Below, one piece after another: positions 33,374-43,380 of a stretch of DNA of 64,000 nt. The position numbers and the translations under genes are program-made. Source of the stretch: Stropharia rugosoannulata (lineage: Eukaryota > Basidiomycota > Agaricomycetes > Agaricales > Strophariaceae); contig JANCIK010000013.1 in the NCBI GenBank assembly GCA_028532985.1, positions 2,418,001 to 2,482,000 of the forward strand, given 5' to 3'. The first letter of the stretch is position 1, and each line of letters opens with the position of its first letter. The notes under the pieces are model-generated. The model was given only the letters and a program-made list of their open reading frames with translations. It searched no databases and had not been told where the DNA came from.

Positions 33374-34688
33374 ATGGCTACTACTCATGCTCCTCTTTTC
33401 AACTTCACCAATGTCAAGCATCAGCTCTCGCTGATCCAGGACATTCGTGGGTTGGCCTCTGCCACTCCTGCGAATTACACCGGCAGCCTGGAGCTGCTTG
33501 CTGTCGATTTGGTGCGTGCATCGCGCGGTTCCCTTGTTGTATGTTACTGACTTCGTCTGGCACGATTGCAGAACCGCTGGCGCGATGCACACGGCGGTAT
33601 CACTTGCGTTATAAACAACAATGAGGCTATCGAGATACTCAATGAGACTCGAGCCATATATACGTCGCTCGAGGCTGACCACCACATTCGCTCCTTCTCC
33701 CCTGCCGCCAACACATTTATCAACTTGCATGAACAAGTCCTCAAGGCTAAGGCTGCCACTTCTCGTCAGCGCACCCATACCCCTACTGGACCGGTATGTT
33801 CATCTTCCTTCCCTAACCCTTTCTACACTTAATCCCTTTTGGTGCGCGCAGCGCAACGTTCGCGTTCTTACGCGTTCCGCAACTGCGGACCTTGAGACCG
33901 CCTCCGCGCCTGGAGGTACTACATCTCCTGACTCTGACGATGACAAGGTGTGGCTAACCTTAGCTTCTTTACCAGACATCACTAACATGCAACTTTACAT
34001 GCTCCTCAAAAAGATGGCCCTTGACGACAAAGTTGAAGCCGCAACAGAGGGGGGTCCTCCCAGCAGGCAGCATACTCCTGAGCCGAGTCCTAACAAGAAG
34101 CGCGCCGCGCCTCCTGATACTCCTAAACAGGTGTGTGTTTGACCCGTCTTCGCTGCGTGCACTTAGATTCTTATAGAAATACCAGCGCGAGCGCGGAGAC
34201 ACTCCTGGTTACCGTTCTCGTCCCCTTGGTCGAGGCATGACTTATCGTCAGACCGAGCTTCGTCGCTCATTCCGTGACACCGCTGCAGGTGAAGCCTCTC
34301 CTAAGAAAGCCAGACTGGGCTCAGAGGGCGTTCCTACGTTCCCCGATTCTCCTTTTATTATGCAAGGTGCGTGCACCGCACCACTCTCTTACTAATCTTT
34401 TCTAACCCTTCTCCCTCAGGCACTTCTCTCGTTTTGGACAATGACAAGGTCAATGCTTGTCTTGATGCTGCCGCTAACCTCCTCAAGGAGCCCCTTAATA
34501 CGGGTAACCCTTCTGAGTTGGTGACGCGCCGCCTCATTGGTGATTTACAAGCAGAGATCATTTGTGATCTCCACAAGGTCGACTTCATCCTCAAGCGCCG
34601 CGCGCTCCTCGTCGAGCAGCTTGTCATCTTGCAGCGCAGCCTCGACGTTACTGGCGTTACTGCCACCGAGGACAAACCGGCCCAGTAG
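33374..34688 (+). CDS. Gypsy accessory protein 4 (helical, basic linker)
   Basis: ATG at 33374 (MATTHAPLFNFTNVKHQLSLIQDIRG). Five exons, donors near 33511, 33793, 34129 and 34365. The spliced protein has an N-terminal helical domain (NRWRDAHGGITCVINNNEAIEILNETRAIYTSLEAD), a Ser/Pro/Lys-rich centre (SPNKKRAAPPDTPK, YQRERGDTPGYRSRPLGRGM) and a helical C-terminal segment (VNACLDAAANLLKEPL...RALLVEQLVILQRSLDV). It ends 127 bp from the stop of pol, tail to tail. No family recognised. Confidence 0.6.
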
Positions 34689-34815
34689 ATAGCCTGGCTC
34701 AATGTGCACTGCGCGCCTTAAAGGGGCGTCTGTAGCTAGCTCTCTTTGTATTCCCCATCTTCTTTACCCAATATATTATATTGTGGTCACTTTTCTTCCT
34801 ACAGTGCTCGCACAT

Positions 34816-37800
34816 CTAAGTGTCTTCTTCCCCCCAGTCATCATCGTCTTCTTCATCTTCTTCCACTGTAAGCGCACCGCTACCCAAGGGTACACCGGGC
34901 TCATCAAAGATATAATCTTTGGGAATAGCTGGCTCATAGTCCGGTGCCTCTAACATTTTAGCTAGGTTCTCCTTGGTCTGATCAATTATATCATCCAAAC
35001 CGTCCGGTAAGCGCAGCTGTCTCCGTGCAAAGTAAGGAATGAGGCGGAACGCCGCCACCTTATCCTTCAACACAGAGCCATCCATCTCTGCCACTAAGTA
35101 CGCTCCACCATCTTTTCGTGCGATAATGATGTAAGGCCCGTTCCACCGTGCGAGCATCTTACGGTTCAGACTGGATTCTATGCCCGAGTTCCTCATTAGC
35201 ACTACATCTCCTGGCTTAAACACATAGTCACGGATTTTAGCCGAGTGCTTCTTTTCAAATGCCCTGATCGCATCTCTTTTCGTCTTTGATACTCGTGCGC
35301 GCATCTCCTCTACTGTGTCGCGATGTTTGGCTAGTGCGCGCGCACGATACCCCACTAACTCCTCCGTAGTTAGTACGCGATCTGGCAGCTTCACCAGCCA
35401 CGTTGCTTCTGCTATGTCGAATGGTAGTATGGGATGTGCGCCCGTCACCATGAAGAATGGGGAACACCCGAATCCTCGTCGGACAGTGATACGATCCGCC
35501 CACAACACATGGTAGAAGAATCTACTCCAACGCTTATGCGCGCCTTCTGTTCCTCCACACGCTTTCCACAACATCTGTCTTATGTCCCAATGGGGACGCT
35601 CTATCTTGCCATTCGCCTGCGAGTTGTATGCTGAGATGGTAATCCCTGTAATCCCATACTTCTTTTCTAAATACTTGAGCGCTGCGCGGAATGGTCCACC
35701 GTTATCTGTGATGATTTCTTGTAGACAGCCCCAACGGCAGATAATGTCCTCGAATATCCACTGCACTATCGCACGGGCATTCTCTTTCTTTAATGGCCGT
35801 CCTTCCGCCCATGAGCTCAGCGCACATCTTCCGTGCACTATGTAATTATACCCATTGGAGGCCGGGGACATGTGCATAGTGTCCGCGTGTAGTTGCTGGA
35901 AGATAGACGGCGTGTGTGTCTCGGTGCGCGGGATCTGGATGATCGTCTTCTGCCTTAACTGACAGACATGACATGTTTTCACATACCAGTAGACATCCCT
36001 TTCCAACTCAGGCCACCAGAAGCGCTCAGCTAGCAGTTTGCGCGTAGCGTACGCTCCTCTGTGCCCTAAACTGTCATGCACTGAGCGCAACATGCGTGTC
36101 CGCTGCGCCTGATCTATCACCAACTTATGCGCGTCATCTATGGATCTCCGGTACATTCGCCCATCCTTGTCTAAGAAGAAGTTACGAGCATTCCTCGTAA
36201 AGTTCTGATATTCTCGCTCCGTCATGCCTTTAGGCCTAGTGGTTGGATTCTGCAACCAGTAGCGTATCATCGGCAATTTCTCATCCATATCTTTTCCTGC
36301 AGACGTCCTGTTGCGCTCATCATACTCCTCATCCTCCAGATCCTCTATTCTGGAGTCGGGTATTGCATGCGCTAGTATGAATTTCTCTAAGTACTCGCGC
36401 TGCGCGAGCGGCACACTCTCTTTCTGTATGAAGTCCCGCACGGCCCGCTTTTCCGCTTCCGTCTCTTTCCGTGCACGCTCGAGCTCCTGCTGGAAACAGC
36501 CTATGGAGCGCGCTTCTGGTAACTTGCGCGCAGTGGGACCTTCAAACAACTCGTTGAGGAGTCCTGTATATAGATACCCTCCGCGATCATCGATCTGTTC
36601 CTTGAATTCCTCAAAGTCCAGGGGATCTGGGTCATCTTCATAGACTTTCTCATATTCGAGCGGTCCCGCCTCCTGATCATCATCTTCTTCGGAGTGCGCA
36701 TACGCCTCATCTCCCGGTTGCCCTTCCCTACGTGATAAACCATCTGCACCAAAAGTTTTGCCCGCAACATGTTTCAACTGGAAGTGATACATAAGTATTT
36801 TATCTATCCAGCAGTTAATAGTCGCATTAGGGCCCATGCCCGGATTATCCAACATGCCCTTCAAGTATTTGGCATCTGTTTCCACCACCAGCTTGCGCGC
36901 ACCGATGAGCCAATAATAACAGGCTTGTAGCGCACGTAAGAGTCCATACAACTCCCGTTTGGGCTGTGAGAAGCGCTGCTCGCGTTCCGTTAACAGTATT
37001 GATCCGAAGCGCGCATATACCCTCTTCTTCGAATCTTGTGGGTCCTGCTGATAAATATAGAACCCTACTGCTCGCCATGATGTGTCAACAGCCAAAGTAA
37101 TCGGCCCTGGCAATGTGTAGTCCAGTGGTTTCACGCAATGTGCGTTGCGCGCACCGTCTTTCAGTGAGTCCATGCTAGCTTGCTGAGCGGGCCCCCACTC
37201 AAAGGGCTCTTTCCCACGCAATAGCCGCTGTATGTGCTCTGCGCACTTCGCGTAATCCGAGATGTAAATCCGTAGCAGACCCATTGTACCCATGAATGCG
37301 CACACATCACTGATATTCTTGCATGGTCCCCAATTGAGAATTGCATGCACTTTATTAGGTGCTGGCTTGCGCCCTTCGTACGTGCACAAGTGCCCCACCA
37401 CTACTATCTCAGCCGCGCACAGTATGGACTTCTTTCCACTAAATGTTCCTCCTGAGTACTTCATGCGCTGCACGATTCTGTTGACATTCAACATGTGTTC
37501 CCATACAAATCTCCTTATTCCCTTATTCTCTGGTATCGTCTCATATCCTCCTCCTTCTAACTCGTAGCGCGTTTTAGGTCCCCTAATAGGTACATCGTCT
37601 ATATAGGGCTCGGTAACTTCAGGTATTTCATCGCGTAATATATATGCGACATCCTCGTGAAAGATGGGCACGGAATTCGTCCATCCCATAGGTAGGGTTA
37701 CTAAGCGCAGCGCACCGAACAGCGTCTGGAATGTAGTCAAGTCTCTAGAAGACTCAGCTAACAGCCGCTCATCGTACCCAACATACAAGTCCAGGATGCC

Positions 37801-38751
37801 GCCACATGCGCGCCCCGCAAAGTGTTCTGCTAGACTCTCCGCTGCTGGAGGTAGTCCTGAATGTGCAATGGTTACCGCATTTAACAGTTCAAGACTGTGC
37901 ACAATTCTGAACGAGACCCCGTCTTTCTTGGTCACTGTAAACCAGCGCGACCGGTACGATGAGCTCGAGGGCTCATACGTGCCTGCACAAATCTTGGTGG
38001 CGATGAATTCACATACGCGCTCATACATCCCAGGTGGTATTGGAATGTTCTTCAATACCCAAGGCGTGTGCTCTACAGTGGGAATATCTACTGGAGGGAA
38101 GAAGTCCGTACGGAATCTACCCTTCTCTGTGTCATCCCACGCGAACGCCTCGTTCTGCTGCATGAAAACTTGATGCACCAGCTTGCGCTCCTCGGACCAC
38201 AGGAAATCCCCTTCATGCGCCTTGTCAATCCCTTCCATGCGCTCAGCAGTGTACCGACCTGTAGGTACGAAGTCTGGCGGATGTGGTGACAATTGCGGCA
38301 TGTCCTTCAGTGGGTCTCCTTTTATCTCCCTCACTATTCTAAACTTCTCTGGCAAATCTTGGTAGACGGGCCTGACTTTCTCAGCTACTGGCTTATACTT
38401 CTTTCCTGCGAGCACCGTAATGGTTGTGGCATTCTTGCCAGTCAAGCGCTTATGCATTACTCCTTGTTTCTTACTAGGGACCTGTTCCTCGTGCGATGCG
38501 CGGAACTGCCCTCTAGGCTCCCCTTTGACTACTTCTTCCTTGCGCCATTCGCGCTGCTGAAAATACTTGTATATTCTTTCTTTCTCATCATCCTCCATTT
38601 TAGCTTCATGTACTGCTTGAGCCATGTATACATCCCTGAGCTCAGCGCTCCCAAACCGCTTCTTATTCTTTGGTAGCGCGTACCCCGCTATCTCTATTTT
38701 CCCCGTGCGATCATCTCTGTCAAACATCAACGCGACCTCTCCTTGACGCAT
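34816..38751 (-). CDS. pol: Gypsy pol: reverse transcriptase, RNase H, integrase
   Basis: About 1310 codons without a stop, ATG at 38751. Order along the protein: reverse transcriptase with RWFTVTKKDGVSFRIVHSLELLN, LPMGWTNS and the active-site PYIDDV; RNase H with TLAVDTSW, KRELYGLL and ETDAKY; an integrase with the H-H-C-C zinc finger (HDSLGHRG...CHVCQLRQK), then Asp in LHADTMHM, Asp in ITDNGGPF and Glu in ANGKIERPH; and a GPY-like C-terminal module (RWNGPYIIIARKDGGAYLV) with an acidic tail. No chromodomain is visible. All catalytic residues are present. The integrase lies after RNase H, as in Ty3/Gypsy. The ATG overlaps the protease stop by one base (TGATG). Confidence 0.95.
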   Translation of the reverse strand: MRQGEVALMFDRDDRTGKIEIAGYALPKNKKRFGSAELRDVYMAQAVHEAKMEDDEKERIYKYFQQREWRKEEVVKGEPRGQFRASHEEQVPSKKQGVMHKRLTGKNATTITVLAGKKYKPVAEKVRPVYQDLPEKFRIVREIKGDPLKDMPQLSPHPPDFVPTGRYTAERMEGIDKAHEGDFLWSEERKLVHQVFMQQNEAFAWDDTEKGRFRTDFFPPVDIPTVEHTPWVLKNIPIPPGMYERVCEFIATKICAGTYEPSSSSYRSRWFTVTKKDGVSFRIVHSLELLNAVTIAHSGLPPAAESLAEHFAGRACGGILDLYVGYDERLLAESSRDLTTFQTLFGALRLVTLPMGWTNSVPIFHEDVAYILRDEIPEVTEPYIDDVPIRGPKTRYELEGGGYETIPENKGIRRFVWEHMLNVNRIVQRMKYSGGTFSGKKSILCAAEIVVVGHLCTYEGRKPAPNKVHAILNWGPCKNISDVCAFMGTMGLLRIYISDYAKCAEHIQRLLRGKEPFEWGPAQQASMDSLKDGARNAHCVKPLDYTLPGPITLAVDTSWRAVGFYIYQQDPQDSKKRVYARFGSILLTEREQRFSQPKRELYGLLRALQACYYWLIGARKLVVETDAKYLKGMLDNPGMGPNATINCWIDKILMYHFQLKHVAGKTFGADGLSRREGQPGDEAYAHSEEDDDQEAGPLEYEKVYEDDPDPLDFEEFKEQIDDRGGYLYTGLLNELFEGPTARKLPEARSIGCFQQELERARKETEAEKRAVRDFIQKESVPLAQREYLEKFILAHAIPDSRIEDLEDEEYDERNRTSAGKDMDEKLPMIRYWLQNPTTRPKGMTEREYQNFTRNARNFFLDKDGRMYRRSIDDAHKLVIDQAQRTRMLRSVHDSLGHRGAYATRKLLAERFWWPELERDVYWYVKTCHVCQLRQKTIIQIPRTETHTPSIFQQLHADTMHMSPASNGYNYIVHGRCALSSWAEGRPLKKENARAIVQWIFEDIICRWGCLQEIITDNGGPFRAALKYLEKKYGITGITISAYNSQANGKIERPHWDIRQMLWKACGGTEGAHKRWSRFFYHVLWADRITVRRGFGCSPFFMVTGAHPILPFDIAEATWLVKLPDRVLTTEELVGYRARALAKHRDTVEEMRARVSKTKRDAIRAFEKKHSAKIRDYVFKPGDVVLMRNSGIESSLNRKMLARWNGPYIIIARKDGGAYLVAEMDGSVLKDKVAAFRLIPYFARRQLRLPDGLDDIIDQTKENLAKMLEAPDYEPAIPKDYIFDEPGVPLGSGALTVEEDEEDDDDWGEEDT

Positions 38752-40019
38752 CAAATCATCGAGGATTGAAAATCCTGATCTGCGTTAGGGTTTTCCGTTG
38801 TACCAGGGTCCTGCAACTTAGGTTCGCGCTGCACAATCTTGGGACCGCACCCTCGGTTATAAGTGGGTACTACCAATTTACGCTGTGTGTTGGGGTCGGT
38901 GAGCGTAAGCTCAACCGTTCCATCGCCGCGCGTCTTGACATTGCTCTCCGTGAGGATCTCGAACGGCCTGCCCAAGAGCACCTCATAAGCCGCTGCGCTG
39001 ATGACATGTACTTGTAAATACACTGTCAGCCTGTTAAACACAAATGGTACGTTGCGCGCTAAACCCTTGGTGGATTCCACCTGCTTATTCGCGCTCTGCA
39101 TCCGTATAGTGAAGTCCGGGTCCCAACTAAGTCCTAAGCGCTCAGCGGTGTCCTGTGCCATTGACACAATCTGCGACCCACTGTCGAGCAACGTCTCTGC
39201 GTGTCCCTTGCCGTTGATGAGCGGAAATACCGCCTTTAGATGGTGCGATTCGCGCGCCACTATAAGTCCCTTAGGCTTTTCGCCCGGCTGCAGAGTCGAG
39301 ACGTACTGCTCGTACGGGTCTTCCATGATGATGGTCCCCGGTTGCAGTCCGCTGCGCTCATCTGAGCAAGTAAGGAAAGTGGCCACTGGTAGCTCGTCCA
39401 TCTGCATAAACTCCTCTTCCTCTTCTTCTTCTGCTAACTGCGCAATAGCTTCATCTACTTCGCGCTCTTCCTCATCATAATCTAATTGTAGTACGCGCAT
39501 CGTATTCAGATCCAATGGTACCTTTCTCGGTACTATGCGCTCAACGAACTTCCTTCTGAAACCTGCAGTCGATATGCCTAACAACTGGCCCTGCGTGATC
39601 TCAATCTTCTGATTTTCTAAGTGTTTGAGGACTGCGTCGGCTTGCGCTTCATCTTCGATAGGTGCGCGCAGCTTATAGGCCGGCTTCCTCTTCTCTACTA
39701 CAGGTATGGGCTCTTCCCTAACCTTAGGTTTTACTTTCTCTGGTACGCGCAGCGGGGGTACCATTACATATGGCACTGCTGCAGATCGTGCACTAGGCCC
39801 AGCTTTTGCAGGAACCTCAAACACTACTTTCTTCTTTACTGGTGCGCTGCGCGCACCTTGCTCCTCCACTACTTCTCGCAACTCATCTTCCTCCTCATCA
39901 CTCGCGTCCTCAACTGATGCTCTGGGTATATTCTTGATTGGTAACTTCTTGTTTGCGCCCTCCGGGTTCTTGGGTTTATCAGAGCCGCTACGCATAACTC
40001 TGCCCGCGTTTCCCTTCAT
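38751..40019 (-). CDS. Gypsy aspartic protease ORF
   Basis: Separate frame between gag and pol; the first ATG is at 40019 (MKGNAGRVMRSG), five bases after the gag stop. The catalytic motif is LLDSGSQIVSM, followed by LLGRPFEIL, the usual retropepsin pair. The N-terminal 240 residues are charged, with Lys/Glu-rich and Glu-run segments. Stops at 38751-38753, where TGA shares its A with the pol ATG. Gag, protease and pol are thus three frames; translation of the later two needs reinitiation or frameshifting. Confidence 0.85.
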   Translation of the reverse strand: MKGNAGRVMRSGSDKPKNPEGANKKLPIKNIPRASVEDASDEEEDELREVVEEQGARSAPVKKKVVFEVPAKAGPSARSAAVPYVMVPPLRVPEKVKPKVREEPIPVVEKRKPAYKLRAPIEDEAQADAVLKHLENQKIEITQGQLLGISTAGFRRKFVERIVPRKVPLDLNTMRVLQLDYDEEEREVDEAIAQLAEEEEEEEFMQMDELPVATFLTCSDERSGLQPGTIIMEDPYEQYVSTLQPGEKPKGLIVARESHHLKAVFPLINGKGHAETLLDSGSQIVSMAQDTAERLGLSWDPDFTIRMQSANKQVESTKGLARNVPFVFNRLTVYLQVHVISAAAYEVLLGRPFEILTESNVKTRGDGTVELTLTDPNTQRKLVVPTYNRGCGPKIVQREPKLQDPGTTENPNADQDFQSSMI

Positions 40020-40024
40020 CAGAC

Positions 40025-41977
40025 TCAATCGAAACCCTGACTGAGCGCAGTGTCGCGTTCGGCTTTCATAGTCGCTATTAACTGACGCTGTTCCTCTATC
40101 ACCTCCTCAGGCGTCTTCGCCGATGCGCGCTCCTTCAGGAACGCCTTCTTACTCTCCAGCTCTTGCTGAAGTGCGTGTATCTGCTCCTCATAGGTCTCGT
40201 CCAAGGAACTGGCCGGTTGGTACATCTGCGAGTATACCATGCTAGGAGGCATACTCATGTACGAGGGATGGACGGGTGCCATATACGCTTGCTGCGCGGG
40301 CTGCCCGTTCTTCTTATGCCATTCGTCGACGCGCTCTTTGATTGCGCGCGAAGGGTCCCAAGGTATCGATGACCCGTCGGGTAGCTGTAAGCGCCCCGCC
40401 TCTGTGATGACAATCCTTCCAGCTGACAAGTCTTGCTGCCGTACGATGCACTCAGCAACCACATGTCCCGTCTGCTTGCAGTAGAAGCAACGGGGCTCCG
40501 GGCGTTGTTGGTATTGGAAAGGCCTAGGCGGCGGTCCACCGAAACCCAGTGCGCTCATGGGCATCATGGGGGCTACTGGTTGTACAGGCACCGACATCGG
40601 TGCGGCGCGCGCAGCCATGACATTGCGAATAATGTCCTCTAATTCCTTCTTACTCGACTCCTTCGACTTCGCCACCGTCTTCTCTACTAACGATAAGGTA
40701 TCCTTGAAGGAGGCAACGAACCCTTTCAGGTCCTCAATCTCTCCGCACAGCGAACCAACATCCGCGGCCTCAGTCTTGATGGCGGGCACCGGCATAAGTC
40801 CATCAGTGCTATCGCGCCCTAGGCTCAGCGTAGTGCTTGGGTTCTTGGTGCGGGCCATTTGTTCCGCCATCTCAGCTACTTGTTTGAGAGGGTACATGTC
40901 CTCGGTGCGCGCTTCTACCGTCACCCCAGTAGGTGCGGTGAACTGTATATTGCGCTCAGTCAAGAACTTGTCGAACGATGCGCGCGTCGTGTAATCAATG
41001 TCCAGTTTATTAAACAGACGATCCCTGAACCCCACAGTGAGACTATTGGTGAAGTAAGTCACCAAGGTATGATTCGCGAGCAGGGTAGGCGCTTTCGTGA
41101 GCTTAGTGGCCTCGGCCAAGAACGCGCGCTTGAAGTCCAGCAACACCTGGAGGTCTTCCTCCGAGATGCGCTGATTCTCCTTGCAGAGCTTCTTGAGCCG
41201 CGCGATGGACCCTGTCTGAATGCTGATCACCTCCGGGTACTCGTTGAGAATCATTTTCTTGAGCTCCGCGTACCCCTTGGTATCATAACCTGGTAAATTC
41301 TCCCACTCCTCCGCCGTCTGCATGGGTACATATTTGATTACATATCCTCTCTTCTCATTGTCTTCCATCACCTCCGCGCGCTTAAACCAATCCTCCAGAT
41401 CCTCGAAGTACCGCGGCAGCTCATCGCGCTCTGCAGCAGGATCGAAGCTTGGCGCGCCGCATGCACCGCGTACTGGCATGGACATGTCCTTAGGCATAGT
41501 TTCTGATTCTCGTGGGGGTGTATTTCGTTTGCTTTCTGAGAGATCTGACAAGTCTCCTTCAAATATATCTCTCGCTACGCGCTCCGCTTCACTTTCGCTA
41601 TTTTCCGCCGTGCGCTGCGCGGATGTCTTAGCAGTCCCAAATACTTCCGAGAATGGAGGAGGGGTGTCTTGGGTAGCTTGGCTATCAGAAGTACCGAATG
41701 GTGCGGTTTCAAGTGTAATATCACCGTCCACTAATTGGCCTTCTGATTCAATGCCAGATGGTGGTCCCCAAAATCCACTAGTCCCTACTCTTAATTCCGA
41801 GTCGCTTTCGGTGAGCGCACCTGGGATGCGCTGCGCTAATCCCTGAGTCTCGATCTGCAAATGCGCTTCCTCCCTTGCTCTTTTCTTTGCTTTTCTATCT
41901 CTCGTCGGTGTAATTACCAACGGCTCTACCAGCTCAGCGTCTTTCTTGCTCCTCGTGGTTCTCTCGCGTGAAGGCAC
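40025..41977 (-). CDS. gag: Gypsy gag with CCHC zinc knuckle
   Basis: A 650-codon open frame. The central part (RYFEDLEDWFKRAEVMEDNEKRGYVIKYV...) is the Gag capsid-like region of Ty3/Gypsy elements, and RCFYCKQTGHVVAEC is a CX2CX4HX4C knuckle for RNA binding. The C-terminal part is helical (EEQIHALQQELESKKAFLKERASAKTPEEVIEEQRQL). The frame has no ATG for its first 160 codons: 41977 is a GTG and the first in-frame ATG is at 41497. Because the open frame extends even further upstream to a stop near 42085, the real start may lie in an upstream spliced exon or be non-AUG. Confidence 0.85.
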   Translation of the reverse strand: MPSRERTTRSKKDAELVEPLVITPTRDRKAKKRAREEAHLQIETQGLAQRIPGALTESDSELRVGTSGFWGPPSGIESEGQLVDGDITLETAPFGTSDSQATQDTPPPFSEVFGTAKTSAQRTAENSESEAERVARDIFEGDLSDLSESKRNTPPRESETMPKDMSMPVRGACGAPSFDPAAERDELPRYFEDLEDWFKRAEVMEDNEKRGYVIKYVPMQTAEEWENLPGYDTKGYAELKKMILNEYPEVISIQTGSIARLKKLCKENQRISEEDLQVLLDFKRAFLAEATKLTKAPTLLANHTLVTYFTNSLTVGFRDRLFNKLDIDYTTRASFDKFLTERNIQFTAPTGVTVEARTEDMYPLKQVAEMAEQMARTKNPSTTLSLGRDSTDGLMPVPAIKTEAADVGSLCGEIEDLKGFVASFKDTLSLVEKTVAKSKESSKKELEDIIRNVMAARAAPMSVPVQPVAPMMPMSALGFGGPPPRPFQYQQRPEPRCFYCKQTGHVVAECIVRQQDLSAGRIVITEAGRLQLPDGSSIPWDPSRAIKERVDEWHKKNGQPAQQAYMAPVHPSYMSMPPSMVYSQMYQPASSLDETYEEQIHALQQELESKKAFLKERASAKTPEEVIEEQRQLIATMKAERDTALSQGFD

Positions 41978-42141
41978 CGTTCCAAAGGATGGTCTGGCTT
42001 CTTCTGGCTCGGCGAGCGATGAAGGCGCAGGAAATTTGCCTCGCTTGTTACTCGTCCCCGTTTTATTTGAAATTTTTGTAATTTATTGTAATAGGTGCAA
42101 GCCGTAGTTCCCGAAACACTAAGTGAGATTTCTGAACCTTC

Positions 42142-42159
42142 CCCTCGCGGTGGGCTCCA
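42142..42159 (-). other. Gypsy primer-binding site
   Basis: On the minus strand, two bases (TC) after the end of the 5' (right) LTR, comes TGGAGCCCACCGCGAGGG. It starts with TGG, complementary to a tRNA CCA end. The primer tRNA would end ...GTGGGCTCCA; I cannot say which tRNA this is. Confidence 0.75.
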
Positions 42160-42161
42160 GA

Positions 42162-43376
42162 TGAGAGGTCTACTGCGTAGCTAGACTCGAAATCGCGAAA
42201 CACCACACACACACACACCCAGCGGAGCGAGATCCTATCCCTTAGATCGAGCGAACGCCCTCAACTAAATGGTAGTATAATCTATGCTCTGCTCTGGTTC
42301 CCGTTCTGGGCGTGCGATGTGCGCACCTCGTGTCCTCTAGTCCTTGTAATAGCAAGTAGTGCCTGCAAGTTCGTTTGTAAGGAGGGGTTTAATTCTAGTA
42401 AATCTCGGATAGAGCCCGGTTGCTAGTGGCGTGCGCTAGGCAAAATGATGAATGAAATAAGTTGTTTTTAGCGAACGGCTTCGCTGCGCGCACTTCCGGG
42501 TCCGGTGACCTCGTACGATACGCGGACTCTCCAAAGTCCAACAATCCCAAGACTCTCCAAAGTCTTTCACCCGGCGGTGCAGTCTCACAATCTAAACACT
42601 ACAGTGCGAGTTTCCGTACACGGTTGTACTGACTCCTCACTGAGCTCTCCAAATGACCCGGTGGCCAGAAGCTATCCAAAACTCCTATGATTCACAAACA
42701 CTTCACAGTTAAAACCCTAACAAAAGCTAAACACAGCCCGCTGACGGCCTGGGACGGAACCCAGCACACAGATCTAGTGGGTAGACAATTGCTTAAATTA
42801 CTATAGAGGAGGATACAGGTTTATATGCGATGCGCGCATGTGTACTAATAATAAGGTAAAGTAAATACTAGCAACGCACGGCCAAAGGTCCGCGCATCGC
42901 ATCCGGGCTTCCCTTCAAGTGTCCTGATCCCTTGGCATTCGCTGCGCGCATGTCGTTCATTCCCTCGGGCTTTTGCGCGTCTTTTGATGCGCGCCGCCAC
43001 GGTCACATGATGTGTGGACTTAGACAAATTCTGCCTTCGCAATGCGCGCATATGAGATACGTGCACAGCCCTTCACACCGCCTTTGGTATCCGCTCAGCT
43101 GTACTCACACCGCTCTTTGCTGGTGCTTAACCGTTCTACGCTTTCCTGATCGCTCGCACAGACGGCCAAACTATGCACTCTAGACTGTGCAGCTCGCTGA
43201 CCAATCCTTCTCGCGATACGGTGCACGCAGGCGCTTGTAGTCATGATGCTCGCGCGCTGATAGCTATAGACTATGAGGCAGGCTCAACTCTAGTCTCTCT
43301 GTGTTTCCCGCGCGCAGCTATCCCACTAACGGACCTTCTAACTGTTTACACCCGTAGCCAAAAAGCAGCCCTGTCA
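42162..43376 (-). repeat. right LTR of Gypsy element (5' LTR), intact 1215 bp
   Basis: TG...CA ends. Uninterrupted counterpart of 10436-11029 plus 28199-28819, with six differences. Contains four TGCGCGCA octamers and drives the minus-strand gag-pol transcript. Short open frames inside it are duplicated in the left LTR and are not genes. Confidence 0.97.
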
Positions 43377-43380
43377 CCGT
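43377..43380. repeat. 4-bp target-site duplication of Gypsy element, right copy
   Basis: CCGT, matching 10432-10435. Confidence 0.85.

Larger units (their letters stand above)
10436..43376 (-). mobile_element. Ty3/Gypsy LTR retrotransposon, about 15.8 kb, with a nested KDZ element
   Basis: Bounded by TG...CA LTRs of 1215 bp and a CCGT duplication. Transcription of gag, protease and pol runs right to left, so the right LTR is the 5' LTR. A primer-binding site follows it by two bases, and a G-rich polypurine tract precedes the left LTR. Four extra genes lie on the opposite strand between the left LTR and pol. The element is large for Gypsy because of these extra genes. KDZ-T (11030-28191) interrupts the left LTR. 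LTR identity is about 99.5% (six differences in 1215), so insertion was recent. Confidence 0.93.

Noticed and set aside
40019..40028. ATGA overlap joining gag and protease
   Set aside because: The first codon of the protease open frame at 40028 is TTG, not ATG. The first real ATG is at 40019, after the gag stop.
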